From: Cinclus cinclus
Lineage: Eukaryota > Chordata > Aves > Passeriformes > Cinclidae
Length of the DNA stretch: 64,000 nucleotides
Direction: 5' to 3'
Assembly (NCBI RefSeq): GCF_963662255.1
Contig: NC_085046.1
Span: forward strand, 25,625,620-25,689,619
The notes under the pieces were generated by a model, which saw only the letters and a program-made list of their open reading frames with translations, was not told the origin of the DNA and did no database searches. Below, piece after piece: positions 14,038 to 27,275 of this stretch. A program made the translations under genes and the position numbers. Every line of letters begins with the position of its first letter. The stretch's first letter is position 1.

Positions 14038-14073
14038 TTATATATATAGATAGATAGATAGATAGATATATAG
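14038..14073 (+). repeat. (TAGA)n microsatellite flanked by TA repeats
   Basis: TATATATAGA followed by about six GATA/TAGA units and ATATATAG. A tetranucleotide tract, probably polymorphic in length. Confidence 0.9.
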
Positions 14074-15167
14074 TGGATAGTGGCATACTTTACCCCCAAC
14101 ATCCAGAAAACCAGCAACTGTAAGAAGTCCATGCCTAAAAGAAGGCTGCCCAAAGAAGAACTCAGTATTTCATATCATATCTTTCAGAATTATCATTCCT
14201 GTAAATGTTTTCTTTCCCTTTCTACCCTTTCCCCCATGTTCTGTGTTCTTGGGTCACAGATGCAATCGCAAATAGGAGTCAGCTTCCAGCTATGTACAGC
14301 ATTATGAGCAGCTTTTCAAAAAACCAAATGAACACTTCACTAGTGTTTCAAGAACTGAAAAGTTCAAAACATCTACCAGTTGATGATGTCTCTTGCTGAA
14401 ATGTGCAGAACCTAAATGAGAGTGGAACAAAGCAAATGGATAACATTATTGAAAGTAAATGTTTTCCCACTGATGTACCAGTAGGAGAGGAGACTTCCAT
14501 ATTATTATTGCTTTGGCTTCTTTGAATAGATATGCTTGTGGGGATTTCTTCATTATGTATGACATTTCCCAGGACAAAACTGTGACCCCAGTCCATGTGT
14601 AGATTTGGAGAAAGATCTTTTCCAAGCCATGTAGTTCATACTCTGATCTCATTAAGGAATATGCTGACACACAAATTTTTTTTTGCCTTTCACAGGGATT
14701 ATGATTAAACTGGTACTACTTATCTTAATGCTCTATGAAAAGTAATTGTTTATACAAAATAATATAAACCATAAAGTAATTTGTGTTGTTGGCAATAGTT
14801 AGGTCTTGGGCCTATTAAATCAATTGGAATTTTGATATTGATTCCAATATAAATTTCCATTTAATATTATGTAGAACTTGAATGTTAAATGTGATTAACA
14901 GTCTTAGCAATCTGTATTACAACTGAGCATTATATGGTTCATTTATATTCCTGGAAAATGGATGTGAAATACTATTGCTGGTACAGTTTCATTATTTTCT
15001 AATTTTTTTAAAGCTTCCCATAAGTATATGAAATATATACATTCTGTTAATATATAAATATTTTTCCACTTTTCAGGTAACATCCATACAAAAAGGAACT
15101 ATTAATCAGACAATGGTTTTGATCCTAATAATTGTGGTTGTTGGTATTGTATCGGCCCCTGTCACAG

Positions 15168-15186
15168 TAATTAATACTATTAATTA
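15168..15186. promoter_or_regulatory. Perfect inverted repeat with two TAATTA homeodomain cores
   Basis: TAATTAATA and its exact reverse complement TATTAATTA flank a single C. TAATTA is the generic core bound by many homeodomain proteins, including DLX and LHX types. Function is inferred only, and AT-rich DNA produces such motifs by chance. Confidence 0.25.
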
Positions 15187-18100
15187 GTCTTAAGCCTTTG
15201 AAGAATTTGCTATTCTTCATAGGTATTGTTGAGTTTGAACTTGAAAGATTTCTTTTGGTGATTGAGTTGCAAAACAGTGATTTAATATCAGAATAGATAA
15301 TATATTACTTGGGTGCTAGTTCATTGAATTTCATTCAATCTATTTGGGAAATATTTTGCATTGACTAACTTTGTTAAAGAATGTTTTTGGTTTTGTCATT
15401 TGAAAAAGGACTTTAATGAGCATGAATGTGTTAAGTCAGTTAAACAATGTATGTATGAGTGTCTGGGTCTTGCACATGAACAATGCCTTAATGGAGTGCT
15501 AGGCCAGGCAAATGTTGCCATGCTATAACTCACTAATTCTAGAAGTAATAAAGATGTATATCTCTAAAGGTATATTTTTAGGATTAAAGAAGATTAAGTT
15601 ACTTATTTTTAAGAAGTGAAGAGACTGTTTCTGTTCACTTTTTTTTTTTAACTTTTAAATCATGCTTTGACTCTTACTTTCACTTCACAGAGAAATAACA
15701 GATAGAGATATTTTAATGGAACCAGTTATTTCTAGTGGAAAAATACATGGATCATGCACTTGAGCAAGTATCAGTATATTAAAACAGCCTGGCATGGATC
15801 AGTGATATTATTTTTGTGTCAGTTCCTGTGCTTTTGAAAAAAGGAATCCAAGATATAGGAAATGGGTGGTTTGCAAAAAAACCTACAAGAATCACTGTTC
15901 AAAGTTTGAAACAGTGGTGGAAACCTGTAAGGCCTTCACTTGTTAATTTTATGAAAATATTTCAGCATGTGGAAGAAAATATACTATCTCTGCCCCACAT
16001 GAAATCGCTTGTAAAATTTTATCCTTTTCTCCCTTTTTCCTCTTACACTGATAGTAAGCAAACTAATAAATTCATATTTACACAGACATTGTTTTTCGAA
16101 GTTTACCCTTACTTAAGTAGTAAAGATGTCAGAAACAGTTGAAAATTACTGCAGTAATTTACAGTAAACTTAGAAATATTATAGGAGAGCAAAATGAAAG
16201 TCTCGCAGTGTTCTGTTACATGTTAGAACAGAAATTTAAATAATTCTATTTGAGTCTTTCGGTCAGAGGGCAGTTTTACCATTTTTAAATCATTACATCC
16301 TCATGAGTTCTGAACACTGTGTTCTTAATTGCAGTTCTAGTAGAATATCATAAACTACTCTGAAAATTTTGTGTTAGAGAACCTTGGAAGAAAATGGATA
16401 AAAAATTATCTTCTAAGCTTACGGTAAAATCAGCCTAAAGTGTAGACAGCTGGTCTGAAGAATTGATCTTCAACAGAACACAGTGAATCTCAGTCTTGGC
16501 ATCTTGTGGGTCCTTCTATGCCCTTCCGTAGCAGAGGTAGTGGAATTGTATCTGACTGCATGTAGTAAAGGAAGAAAGGCTTCTCTCTAGTGATTTGTAT
16601 ACTAAACTGCATATCTTAGGATTGCCAGAGACCTCAAATGACTACATCAAGGATCTGTTGTGCCAGGAGCTGCATAATATATACAATATGTATAAAAAAA
16701 TATGTATACAATACCTATTTGGGAGTGGTTTTGATGCCAAGTACTCTTAATTTTCAAGACAGCATACTGCAGAGTTCTTGTGAACCATGTACTTATAAAT
16801 TTGAAACATACTGTTAATTATTTTTTTGTTAAATATACACAGAACGCAAAAAATAAGTATTTTTAAAATCTCATATTTACATCAATTAAATACAAACACT
16901 CTTGGCCCTTCTGATTAGTTACAGTTACCTCTTTAATTTATGAATACAAATACTATTTCCAAAAATATTTTGACAGTGGAAGAATAGAGTATTTTATAAT
17001 AAAAAAAAGAATTTTTAATGGTCAGTATCTTAATAAAATTATTATAAAATTGGCAGATTAAATAATTTGTGAATCAATTTAACAAAATAAATATCTGTGG
17101 TTATGGTTAACACTTTTTACTACTTGTGAGAGGAACACTCATTACAAATAAACTGTCATTTGTAAAGATACAATAAATTGTGGGACTGTGGGAATATTAT
17201 ATTTCCTTGAGTAGTACACACCTGACAATATGATCTAATACTTGTAGCATGATTTCTCCAAAAGCATTGATGCATCTTATAGCTAAAAATTACATTTTCT
17301 CATTGTTTCCTGTATTCTGTAGTTAACGTACCCAAACTAGCAAGCAGATTACTTTACTTTGTTCAGGAGTATTTTCTCCTTGGAAAATATCTATAGAATT
17401 TTTAAGTTCTGTTTAAGGGACACAGCTGGTAAATCTCTGCTTAAGCTTGGACTGATGTCCTGTGTATCATATACATAAATTTGAATCCTTTATCTTAGTT
17501 TGCCTTTGGAATAAAGAAATGTAGTTTTTTGGTAGGTGCTTTGGATCAGTAGTAAGCCACTGACTCACTTGAACTTTAATTCTAAGAGAGTTACAGTTCC
17601 ATTGTCAAAGAAGGAATTTGAGAAGAAGGGGCATGTTTGGGATTTATTCCTAGTTCAAATTATACCTCAATCATGTATCAAGCAGGGATACTGCTATGAA
17701 GGAAGGCTTAAGTGGTGTGTGAAATGAACTTTTGCCTGCTGTTAATAAGAATTTAGAGGCACCAAAGAAAATTTATGTTCGAAGCAATTTGTGCACATCA
17801 GTGAAGATGTGGCAATTAGCCATTTCAAAAAGTAAATCACTATTTTATGAAAGGGCTACTGAGTTTCTGGGAAAAGCCCAATGTATCTGCAGATCTGTTC
17901 ATCACAGAAAATAAGTAAAACCAGACTGGGCAAAGGCGTAAATAACATGAGATGTTTAGTTCCTCTTCTAGGTCACAGAAAATCTAGGATGAGATGCAAA
18001 AGCCTACTTACAAACAGGTAACTAACCCAAGGAAAAGTGAGATCACTTATGGAGTGTAAATAAAAAGTCATATTAGTTCTTCAGTATCCATTAGCTATAA

Positions 18101-19515
18101 TTGTTAAATTTATTATGGCATATTTATGAAGCATTTTAAAATTTCTTTTGTGAAAGCAAAATATTTTGATTAGTCATAGAGTGGAAATAAGAATGGAATT
18201 TTTTGCAAGGAAGTTTCTACAGTTGCAACATACTCCTTCCAGAGGCAAATACTCTGAACTCCTTTCAAGTGGCTACATGTGGAATCCAGAACTGTGATTG
18301 CTGACAGTGAGCAATAACAGAAATAATAGAACTTCAATGGCAGGGACCATGGTGATCTTGAGTGCATTGTATGTTCATTTTGTTATGTTTGTCTGTTTCT
18401 GGTTTTGTGTTTGTATTCTTGTAGAGGCATAAGAAATGCAGTCATTTAGCCATGATTCACTTTGACACTCTAAGTGTGAAGTTCATTCAAAAACTGTGTA
18501 AAAAAACCTGATATATAGGTGTATGACATTAGTTGCTCTAGTTTTCATTTTGCTAATGACCTTAGGTCATGTCCAGTTAATAAGGTGAACAGACACTAAC
18601 AACACAGCTTGTGTATCAAATGAATTTCCAAATGAATCTTCCATGACCTAAGAAAACACTTACTGAAACCTTTAGCTGATGAACTTCAGCAAGTTAGCTG
18701 TAGCCTTTCAGAAAACAGGAGTAATACTCACAAACTTAGAACTGTATTTTTTCTCAGCTTGCCAACATTTTCCAGTGCCATCCAACTTTATGGAATTGTA
18801 ATTTCTCCTCTGCATATCAAAGACTTACCATTTCTTTAATCAAAGCTATTACTCTGGGAAATGTTTTAGCAACTAATCTCCCATTTTTCAGTGAGGTATT
18901 TTTTTCTAAAACTTGTACTATTCTCCTAGAAATATTGATTAAGTTTCTCCTTTTTACCCTGCAGATTATGCTGCTACTGAATTTACTCTCCCAAAAGAAG
19001 GCTTTTCCTCCTACTGAGGTAAAAGCATCCCTTTCCATTTATTCATGGAAATCACACAAATTTGCCCAATTTACTTCCTTTTGCTAATTGCACACTATTA
19101 CCTGTAAAGTTGATTTATTTAACCACTCCAAAAGAACTGGAAGAGTTGGAACAACTCCCATATCATCAGTCTCTATATAAAGTTAAAGACTACAAAATGA
19201 ATGCAATATTTTACATGGAATTCCAATGATGAAGGGTTTCATCACCTTTCTCTAATGAAATTCCTACATATTCATAGATACAGTGGTTTCTCTCAGGTCC
19301 CAAACTGCAAAAAAATTTACTGCTAATGAGATCTCCACTATTATTTCTATTAGAAGCAAGTCTTAATTATACTGCTTTCCAGTGTTCCTTCTCATTTGAG
19401 TTTTGAAGTAGCAGTGTTCAGGTGTATTCATGGCTACTTTCCTTTGGACTACTTTGTGCAAGTCTACCTCTTTAGACCCATTTTAAAACATTTCTAACCT
19501 TACAGATGTAAGAAT

Positions 19516-19538
19516 TGCCTATGCAATTAGCATAGGCA
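19516..19538. repeat. Short palindrome (9-bp arms, 5-bp loop)
   Basis: TGCCTATGC and GCATAGGCA flank AATTA. The arms are perfect complements. No associated gene. Confidence 0.6.
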
Positions 19539-22029
19539 TCATTAGTACATTTCTTGGACTCTAGCTAACTGCTGTGATGTCATAATGAGGAAATATTTTA
19601 CAGTTTTTTTCTGATTGATTTCTGGTCTGCCTTCTTCCCAGTTTGGTGTGTTTTTCCTTTCTCTGATTTGAAGTCCTTTTGTCTGCTTCATATCAGATGT
19701 GAGTAGTGCTCAATGATGTGTTTACACATAGGAAGGGATGGAATATATAATTATGTTTTCTATTAAAAATTGATCCAATGAGGTGATTGTGCAAACTCTT
19801 CTAGAAATACTAAGTAACAAGGGGTAGTCATACTTATCACTAATTTTCGGGTAAAGATTTAGGTATAGCATTAAAAATAAGTAGTTACTTTATTCATAGG
19901 GCTGGTAAATAGTGTAAAAATGTTGCCTTTGTCTAAATATCACTGAAGGCAAAGTGATTAGCTTGGTGGTAGAACAAATCAGTAATAAAATTTCATATCA
20001 TTTCTAGGAAATATATACCATTTCCTTTTAGTTTCCCTCTATTTCTTGTATCTTTCTAAGTAGAAAGCTAATATACAATTGTAATTGCCAGCCTGTAGGT
20101 TTATTCTATTTCTTTCACTTTGTATTATTCTTCTCCAGATATCATTAACATTATTTTAAAAAGGCTTTACACTGGATTCCTTTTGCTACTCTTATATGAC
20201 TTAGATTGTCTGATGGCTAGTTGCCAAGAGAAGGCAACCAACTCTCTGTAACTGTAATCTCCCCTTTGATCTTTGAAATTTGTAACTTTCCAGAACTCTT
20301 AGTTTATCTGGTTGGTATACTTTAATTTTACTTTTCACTCTTTTACTAGCTGGTACTGATTTTTGGTTTCTCAGTTTAAGATAATGTCTATGTGCTGTCT
20401 TTGTGGAAGAAAAATGCAGCCAACCCAAAAGTTTATTTTTTAGGCTAGCTGGGTCCTAGTATATGGTGGGTTAAATTGGTTATAACATGCAAGCTGTAAA
20501 TTCATAGAACACATTCAATAATGAAAATTATATATGCATAGCTAGGAGGTACATAGAATGACAGTTAAGTAAGCAAATGCAAATGAATAATAAAAGAGCA
20601 CATAAATATAAGCATAATTTGCATATATTGTAATTAACATATTTTTTATCTTTTCTATTATGAGAAATATAACACCAAAATTTATTTTTACATATAGCAA
20701 AGATGAGGAAGAAAAGTTAGATGAGAAACTGAAAAATGGGTGGTAAATGATCAGATATAAAATTAGAGTCCCATTAACTTGTTGTCAGGCTTCACTTAAT
20801 AGATGTTGCTGCTGCTCCAAAGCTAATTGCAAAGAATATGTTTGAGCCAAGTATACACCACTAGAAGGTCTGTATTTTAGCACGGCTGCTATAGGTGGAA
20901 TAATAAATGAAAGGGAGTTAGAAAGATGTTTACTTCTGAGTTCCTGCCCAGAGAAATGTTCAAGAATGCTTAGACCACAAGGAAAGATGTTTGTCTATGA
21001 ATAGTTTTTAGGATCAGGAGCCCCCAGCATGCTTAATTACTTGTTCTTTCTAGGTAAATTGTCTCCAAACTCAGTAGTTCTCAAACTGAATGTTCTTGTA
21101 CCCTTTCCTCAAAGGTGGTTAATTTTGAAGTCTCTCACTTTCTTGCTGCTGTTCTTGCACTCACTCCTAGAACACATCATGATGTTAGAAATGAGAGTAA
21201 CGGCCCCTTTTACCCTTGTTTCCACTGTTGTCCTGCTCTTGTACCCTTCAGGGCGGTGTACATCAACTATTCCAAACTGCTCATATGCAATATCACAATT
21301 ACAAATGAAACAATTATTTCCTTCCAAGTCTTCTTGGACTGGGAAAAAACAAGCAGAAAGTTGTCTTATAGCACTCTTTTATGTCTTTGAAGACTGTTAG
21401 CATACTCAATCATCAGTCATAGTTTTTCTGGATTTAGCAGTCCTGGTTCTTTTAGCATATTTGACTGCATTCTTCTGACTACTATAAAACCTGCCTACCC
21501 TTTCAAGTGGAACTCCAAAGAAAACAGACTATTCTGGCTTATGTCTTGCCGAGAGTGAGAAAAGAAGAATGTGAATAATTCTCTTCTGTCTCTTTTGATG
21601 TACTTGTAACAGTGTTCTATGTAATACCAATATCATAGTTATTTATCATCATTTATCATTGACTGTGCTGGTTATGCTGACTAAAACTTGCTTATGCAGT
21701 AATGTTATTTAACCTGTAAGTCCACATTTGTCTATTTGTACATTCAATTTTTTTCCTGCCTATGGTAGAATTTAATGTACCAAATTTCAGTAAGATAGGG
21801 TATAAATTTATAGCACATTAGCTTCTCCATGCCAGATTCCCCTGTGGGTACTTGTAAGCCTGCACTAATGCTGTTTCTGTGCAAAACATGAAGTAGAAGA
21901 CATCTACTACAGCAGAGAGCTAGACTTACTGCTTAGCAAAGTGTCAGTATGAAAAGTTAGTATGCAGCAGCAAGTGTACTGTAAATTCATGCTTTACTTT
22001 GCTGTACTAATCTGTTTGTGTAGACAAAC

Positions 22030-22150
22030 CCCAAGTGTAGTACTCTGCACTTGTCTCTATTGAATTTCTTGTTATTGATTTCAGACCAATCCCCCCATTT
22101 ATCAAGGTAACTTTGGTATTCAATAAAGCACTTCTCTCCTCCCCTTTTAT
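22030..22150 (-). repeat. Ancient CR1-type LINE fragment, well preserved
   Basis: The plus strand holds, in order, ACTCTGCACTTGTCT, ATTGAATTTCTTGTTATTGA, TTTCAGACCAATCCCCCCAT and TTATCAAGGTAACTTTGG. This is the reverse complement of an internal reverse-transcriptase segment of the old amniote CR1 lineage. Compared with the 5.4 kb copy, it keeps long uninterrupted stretches for such an old family. Element identity is from recall. Confidence 0.75.
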
Positions 22151-25100
22151 TCCTTTTAAAGTTACATCAACTCTTCATAGTCTTTGTAGTCTTTAATGAT
22201 ATTGTAAATCATTGCAAGGTGGCACAGGTGGAGTCTTTGTGAGAGTAACCAAGATGGCATTTTTACAGTTACAGTTTTTAGACTACAATCACACAAGTTG
22301 AAAGCGATGATTAATTGAGGACTAAACAGGAGACTGGAAAAATTATTCACCAGAAGAGATATCTTTAATGTGTTGAGGGAATGAGCTACTTTTATAATTT
22401 ATATGCTTTTGGAAGGAAGAAAGGTCATAAACTTTAAGTAGATTCTTGTGTGTAAAGTCAAGGCAGAAAAGTATTTCTCTTGGAATCAGTGACAATTAAT
22501 AAGGGCCTAATTCCTTCTCATATTAATGAGTGAAATAATTCCTTGGAGAATGCTGTTCATAGTTTCTTTGGGATTTATGCTGGCATTTTTTAATATATTA
22601 GAAGTACCTGTTACCTCTGGCCTGTTAGTATGTATGTGTTACAAATAAAAACTTTGCCTTGATCAGAGGTTCCAACTTGGGAAAATAACTTTTATATAAC
22701 TCTAAGACAAGCTCACACATTTTAATGGACATTACATGTCTAAGAAATGTTAATGGTATCTTGTCAAAACAAGGACTTTAGGTCTCTAAATATTGTTTCA
22801 GTTTTCTAATCATTAAATTTTCTTCATTTATTTATAATCTGAATTTGATCCTTCTTTATAAAAATTTAACTACAAATATTTGCAAAACAAAACTCACCTA
22901 TGTCTACTCTTTACACTGTTCTACTGTTAGTCATCAGCTCTCTGTTTACCTCTGATTCTAAAGTGGTTGTCAGAACATACAGAGTGTGAAAACAAAGGTC
23001 CAGGTCTCTTTGATTACTTGCAGGCAGAGACTTTTCCAGTGCTCTGATCAAAATGGGTGTGAGGAAGAAGCTGTATGAACATATTCTCCTTTACTGGTAG
23101 ACCTCTGTGATGGGTTTAAATGTGAGAGTGTTACTGAGGTGATAAATATGCACAGCTTTCAGGCTGCACGTAGGTAACTTCATAGGATAAGTGAAGTCAG
23201 TTAACACCTGGCTGTTAAAAAGTGCATGAACAAATTTGTGTATCCTGGACGGAACTGAGGAAGTAATTTCATTTAACACCAGTCTAATTTCTGCAGTTTA
23301 CTGGAAAAAGAATTTTTTTGCGTCTTCTTCTCCTGGGCTATTGTGTCCAAATACTCAGACTTGTCTTTTTGTTTGAATCAGATCTCATGACACCCGCAGT
23401 ATGAATGAAATCAGTCCTCAGTCCTGTATTTCCTTCAAAGCAATGTAAAAAGGTTTCCCTTTAAAAACACAGGTTTCATCCTCACCATTTCTATGAGAAC
23501 CTTCTGATTACATCACTTGCCTAGAGAGGGGAAGACATGAATTCTAGCTCAAAATTCAGTGTTCCCTGCTCTACCAAATTATCCACTCTTCCTGCATTCT
23601 CTAAGGCTGTGATTTCTCTTCTTTTCTGTTCTATATGCTCTGAAAAAATTCACCATTCTGAACACCTCCAAGGTTTCAAGAAGAGAAAAGTGTAAGGCTT
23701 AGGCATATGTTAGGTATTCATTGTTCAGCACTTAAGCAGAATAAAAGCTCTCAAATACCCTGGAGTTTTATTGTTTGAAATTGTAAAAAGTGTAGGCTTC
23801 ACTTTCTCTCCTGATAGACAGCAACTTAACAAGGGAGATTTTGACCTGCATTTTTTTTGGGAAGGAGATCTAGCTATTCAAGGGGAATGTTTAGTCAGTC
23901 AGCTAGGAAAGAATAGCATTAAATTTTGGGTTCAGGATCATAAGGACAATCTTGGTGGGCTTCAAGGTGTGTTTGCCCTTCTGTGAATCTAACCTCTACA
24001 GCTTAATCAAAAAACAAATGAAAGACCACTTACATTCTAGTGGAGAAAAGTGTGTCTCTCTCTGTTTACTTGCTCACTGATTAATCAATATATTCAGAAT
24101 TTATTTGCCGTGTTGTTCACTATTGGAACTAAAATATCAGTTATTCTCAATTGCCTAACAGCCTGCTAGGCATAAATTAACTCATTTCCTGCAGAAATTT
24201 TGTCAGAAGAGGGTCTTTCCACTCTTTGCTTAGTTATATTTCTGGTGTTATTAGTCCTGCATAGCATCAGCCTAAATAGAAGACAGTGTGGAATCTCTAC
24301 TTTCCAAGGACTATGCTTCTATGAGGAGGCAACAACTGTGGAGCAGCTTTTCCACGTGGAACTGCATCAGCTCTTCCATGTGGTCCCTCCTCACTAATAC
24401 TGTTTCCTGCTGTTCGAAGTAAGAAGATAGATCTGCCTCCTTGTGCATGTGAAGGACCTCACACTTCCCTCTGTCCCTTTCACCACTACTCTAGACAATT
24501 ATGTAAGGGTTTTTATTGCACATATTCCACTTAAAGAAAACTATTCTGCTGAGGCATGACAATATTTTTTTCGCCTACAATTATAGGTCATTGTTTTGGA
24601 GTTCTGAAAAGAGCTATTGAAGAGCATCATTATTGCCAATTTCTTTGTAAGTTTGAACTATCAACTGCCCTTAGTTTATTGAAAAAATCATGTTGGGACA
24701 ATCTGAGTCATGAAGAGTCGTTTTGAAGGTCTATGGACTGAAAATAAATTGCTGTTTTTTAAGAGATTTGGCTATAAAATCTGCCAGTCATATGAAGCAA
24801 CCTATCTGGACATCATCTGCAAATGGGTACAGTGTGTTTGATTTAAGAGCAGATTTATTCTTTTGTGTGTATTTTCAACTACAGAAGGAGATATCATGCT
24901 CCAGCATTTCACTGTTCAGACAAGTTACATTACACCATTTTCACAGAGGGCATAGTTACAAAGTCAGATTTACACTATGAGGAAATTAAGTCTTCTGAGT
25001 ATTTATATAGGGTCAAGTTTTGGTCTGTAATTTCTTGTGTTTGCTTTTATAAAAACACTGACATTATTTTAAGCACTCAGTTTTGCAACAATCTCAAGTG

Positions 25101-26244
25101 CATATGAGGGTGTTCATGTTATATCCAACTTCAAGCCCACCAAAATCTGTGATAAGATTCTGTTTGGAGTCTCTGGATTTTCTGCCAATATTTTAATGAA
25201 TACTACTACAACCAAAGGCATCATGCCTATATATAAAGTTGTAATCGTCTCATAGAGTAACGTACCTGAATCTTCTCAATGAGACAGGATGTCTGAATAA
25301 ATCTTTCCCTATTTTTGACAGACAAGATCTAGTCAGTAGGTGTTTTAATGGTGGCTTTTCTTCCTCATCTTTGAAACTAAACACCTCTTCATCCCATTCC
25401 CAGAACAGAGTGTGATCTTGATACTGCAAAAGGAGTTATCCTACAAAAAGTTGTCCCCTTCAAAGGATTGCAAAAAGAGGAATAGAACTATTGGAGTTTT
25501 TGTGTTTGTCATATGATTATTTATTGCTTGCTATTTATTACTTACTGTTTGCATAATGGGGTATATGATCCCATTGTGCAGTTAGAAACAGGCAGTCCTT
25601 GTCCCAAAAACCAGTTAAACTGAGATGGCAGTTTAAAGGTGTGCGTTATGGAGGATAAAAATGAACCTTAGAGATAAAGAAAAGAAAAAGGAGATACTGC
25701 ATGGTGCCTCAAAACTATCTCAGTGCTACTGTATCCTACTGATAGTATAAAATGTGCATCGTCTGATCATTCTCTTAACTGGTCTCATCAAACACCTGAT
25801 ACCTGGCTGGCTTATAAATGAAGCCTCAATGACAAGTATAGTGGTATGCAGTAAATCAACACTCAAGAGAACAGCAATAGAATAATTATGAAAAAGAAAT
25901 CTAGCATGAGAGCAACATAGGAAAAATAGATAATAAAACCTGCCGTGCTATTTCAGTAGATTAGAGATAGGATTGCTGTACTGTGTTCCATCATATAGTA
26001 TAGGTAGACCCTTTGTATATAAGTGCATCAGTGTTTGTTTTTCTTTGTTTGTTTGTTTTTGTTTTTGTTTTTTTTTTAGCTTAATTACAAATGGCCTGAT
26101 CTCATCCTCACTGGAAGCTGAACTTCATCTTTTTGTAGTAAAGGACCTGCAGAATACTTTCTGTGTTTGAGATTCAGCCAGATGTTCTCTAATGTGTGTC
26201 AGTGTTTTGAAGTCCTTTCCTAAGATGTTTAGGTATATCTTTGC
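22151..26244. other. Intergenic, no gene seen
   Basis: Only short, unrelated open frames. A T/G-rich low-complexity tract lies at 26034-26079. Nothing else is recognisable. Confidence 0.7.
26034..26079 (+). repeat. (TTTG)n/T-rich low-complexity tract
   Basis: TTTG and TTTTTG units run into a T9 stretch. Simple repeat. Confidence 0.85.
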
Positions 26245-26930
26245 ACCTGGCTAACCATGCATTTTGGATGCAGGACTGCATTTTAGATGCAGTACTGCAT
26301 CCAAAACAGTGTGGGCAGCAGGGCAAGGGAGAAATTCTGTCCCTCTGCTCTGCTCTGCTCTGCTCTACTCTGCTCTGCTGTGCTGTGACCCCACCTGCAG
26401 TGCTGCATGCAGCTCTGGGGTCCTAGCACAGGCAGGACAGGAACCTGCTGGAGATAATCCAGGGGAGGAACACCAACATGATTAGAGTTGTAGATCACCT
26501 TTTCTAAGAGGAAAGGCTGAGAGAATTGGGATTGTTCAGCCTGGAAATAAAAGGCTTCAGGGTGATCTAACTACAGTCTTCTGCCATCTGAAGGGAGCCT
26601 ACAAGAAAGATGGAAAGAGGCTACTTGCAAGAGCATGGAGGGACAGGACAAGAAGGAATGGCTTCAAGTCAAAAGAATGTGTTTAGATTAGATATTAAGA
26701 AGAAGTTCTTCACTGTGAAGCTGGTGACAGCGTTGGAACGGGTTAATCAGAGTTGTGCATGTCCCATCCTTGGAAGTACCCTAGGCCAGGTTGGATGGAG
26801 TTCTTAGCAAACTGGCCTGGTGAAAGGTGCACCTGCTTATTTCAGGGACTTGAAACTAGACGTTCTTCAGCGTCACTTCCAGCCCAAACCACTTCATGGT
26901 TCTATGATGATTGTATTATTCAATGACTGT
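26245..26930 (+). repeat. CR1 LINE, 5'-truncated, 3' end of ORF2 and 3' UTR
   Basis: The 3' part of avian CR1 on the plus strand. It includes the CTGCATGCAGCTCTGGGGTC block near 26403, AAAGGCTGAGAGAATTGGGA near 26511, GGAGCCTACAAGAAAGATGG near 26595, TTAGATTAGATATTAAGAAG near 26685 and the tail with TGGTTCTATGATG near 26897. The open frame at 26610-26807 preserves decayed reverse-transcriptase C-terminal residues (for example RLDIKKKFFTVKLV). Not coding-competent. A CTCTG repeat has expanded inside it. Confidence 0.9.
26343..26387 (+). repeat. (CTCTG)n pentanucleotide tract inside CR1
   Basis: About eight CTCTG-like units with TCTAC and TGTGCTGTG variants. The CR1 consensus at this place has only a short CTCTGCTC stretch, so this is a local expansion. 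Confidence 0.85.
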
Positions 26931-26984
26931 GTGACAGGAATCTCCACCACCACAGCACTACTGGGTGTGTCTTGAGATTTTCTA

Positions 26985-27275
26985 CTCTCATAATCAAGAT
27001 GAGTCAGGGAAAGTTTAGGTTGGATATCAGGAAAAGGTTTTTCATCCAGAGAATGGTTGATCAGGAGCTCAGGGAAGTCGTCACAGCACCAAGTCTGTCT
27101 AAGTTCAAGAAGGATTTGGAAAATGCTCTCAGGCACATGGTGTGATTCTTGCAGTGTCCTGCACAGGGCCAGGAGTTGATCCTGACAGATCTCTTCCATC
27201 TCAACATATTCTATGATTCTATGGTTCTATGATTTTATGATTGATTCTATGATTCCATGATTCTGATTCTATTCT
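26985..27275 (+). repeat. Second CR1 LINE 3' end, different subfamily, with ATTCTATG tail
   Basis: TTTAGGTTGGATATCAGGAA near 27016, GAAGTCGTCACAGCACCAAG near 27076, the CTCAGGCACATGGTGTGATT block near 27129, GGGCCAGGAGTTGATCCTGA near 27167 and the octamer-type tail (TTCTATGATTCTATGGTTC and variants) to about 27275. This is the plus-strand 3' end of a CR1 subfamily distinct from the copy just upstream. Confidence 0.92.

Larger units (their letters stand above)
13561..22029. other. Intergenic, no gene seen
   Basis: AT-rich sequence after NXPH1 with two microsatellites and no recognisable exon, RNA gene or young transposon. The open frames here (the longest is 108 codons at 15816-16142) resemble nothing and have no coding-like composition. 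A perfect TAATTA-containing inverted repeat sits at 15168-15186 and a 9-bp-arm palindrome at 19516-19538. Confidence 0.7.

Noticed and set aside
26610..26807. 65-codon plus-strand frame as a host gene
   Set aside because: It is CR1 ORF2 C-terminal sequence within a truncated LINE copy.
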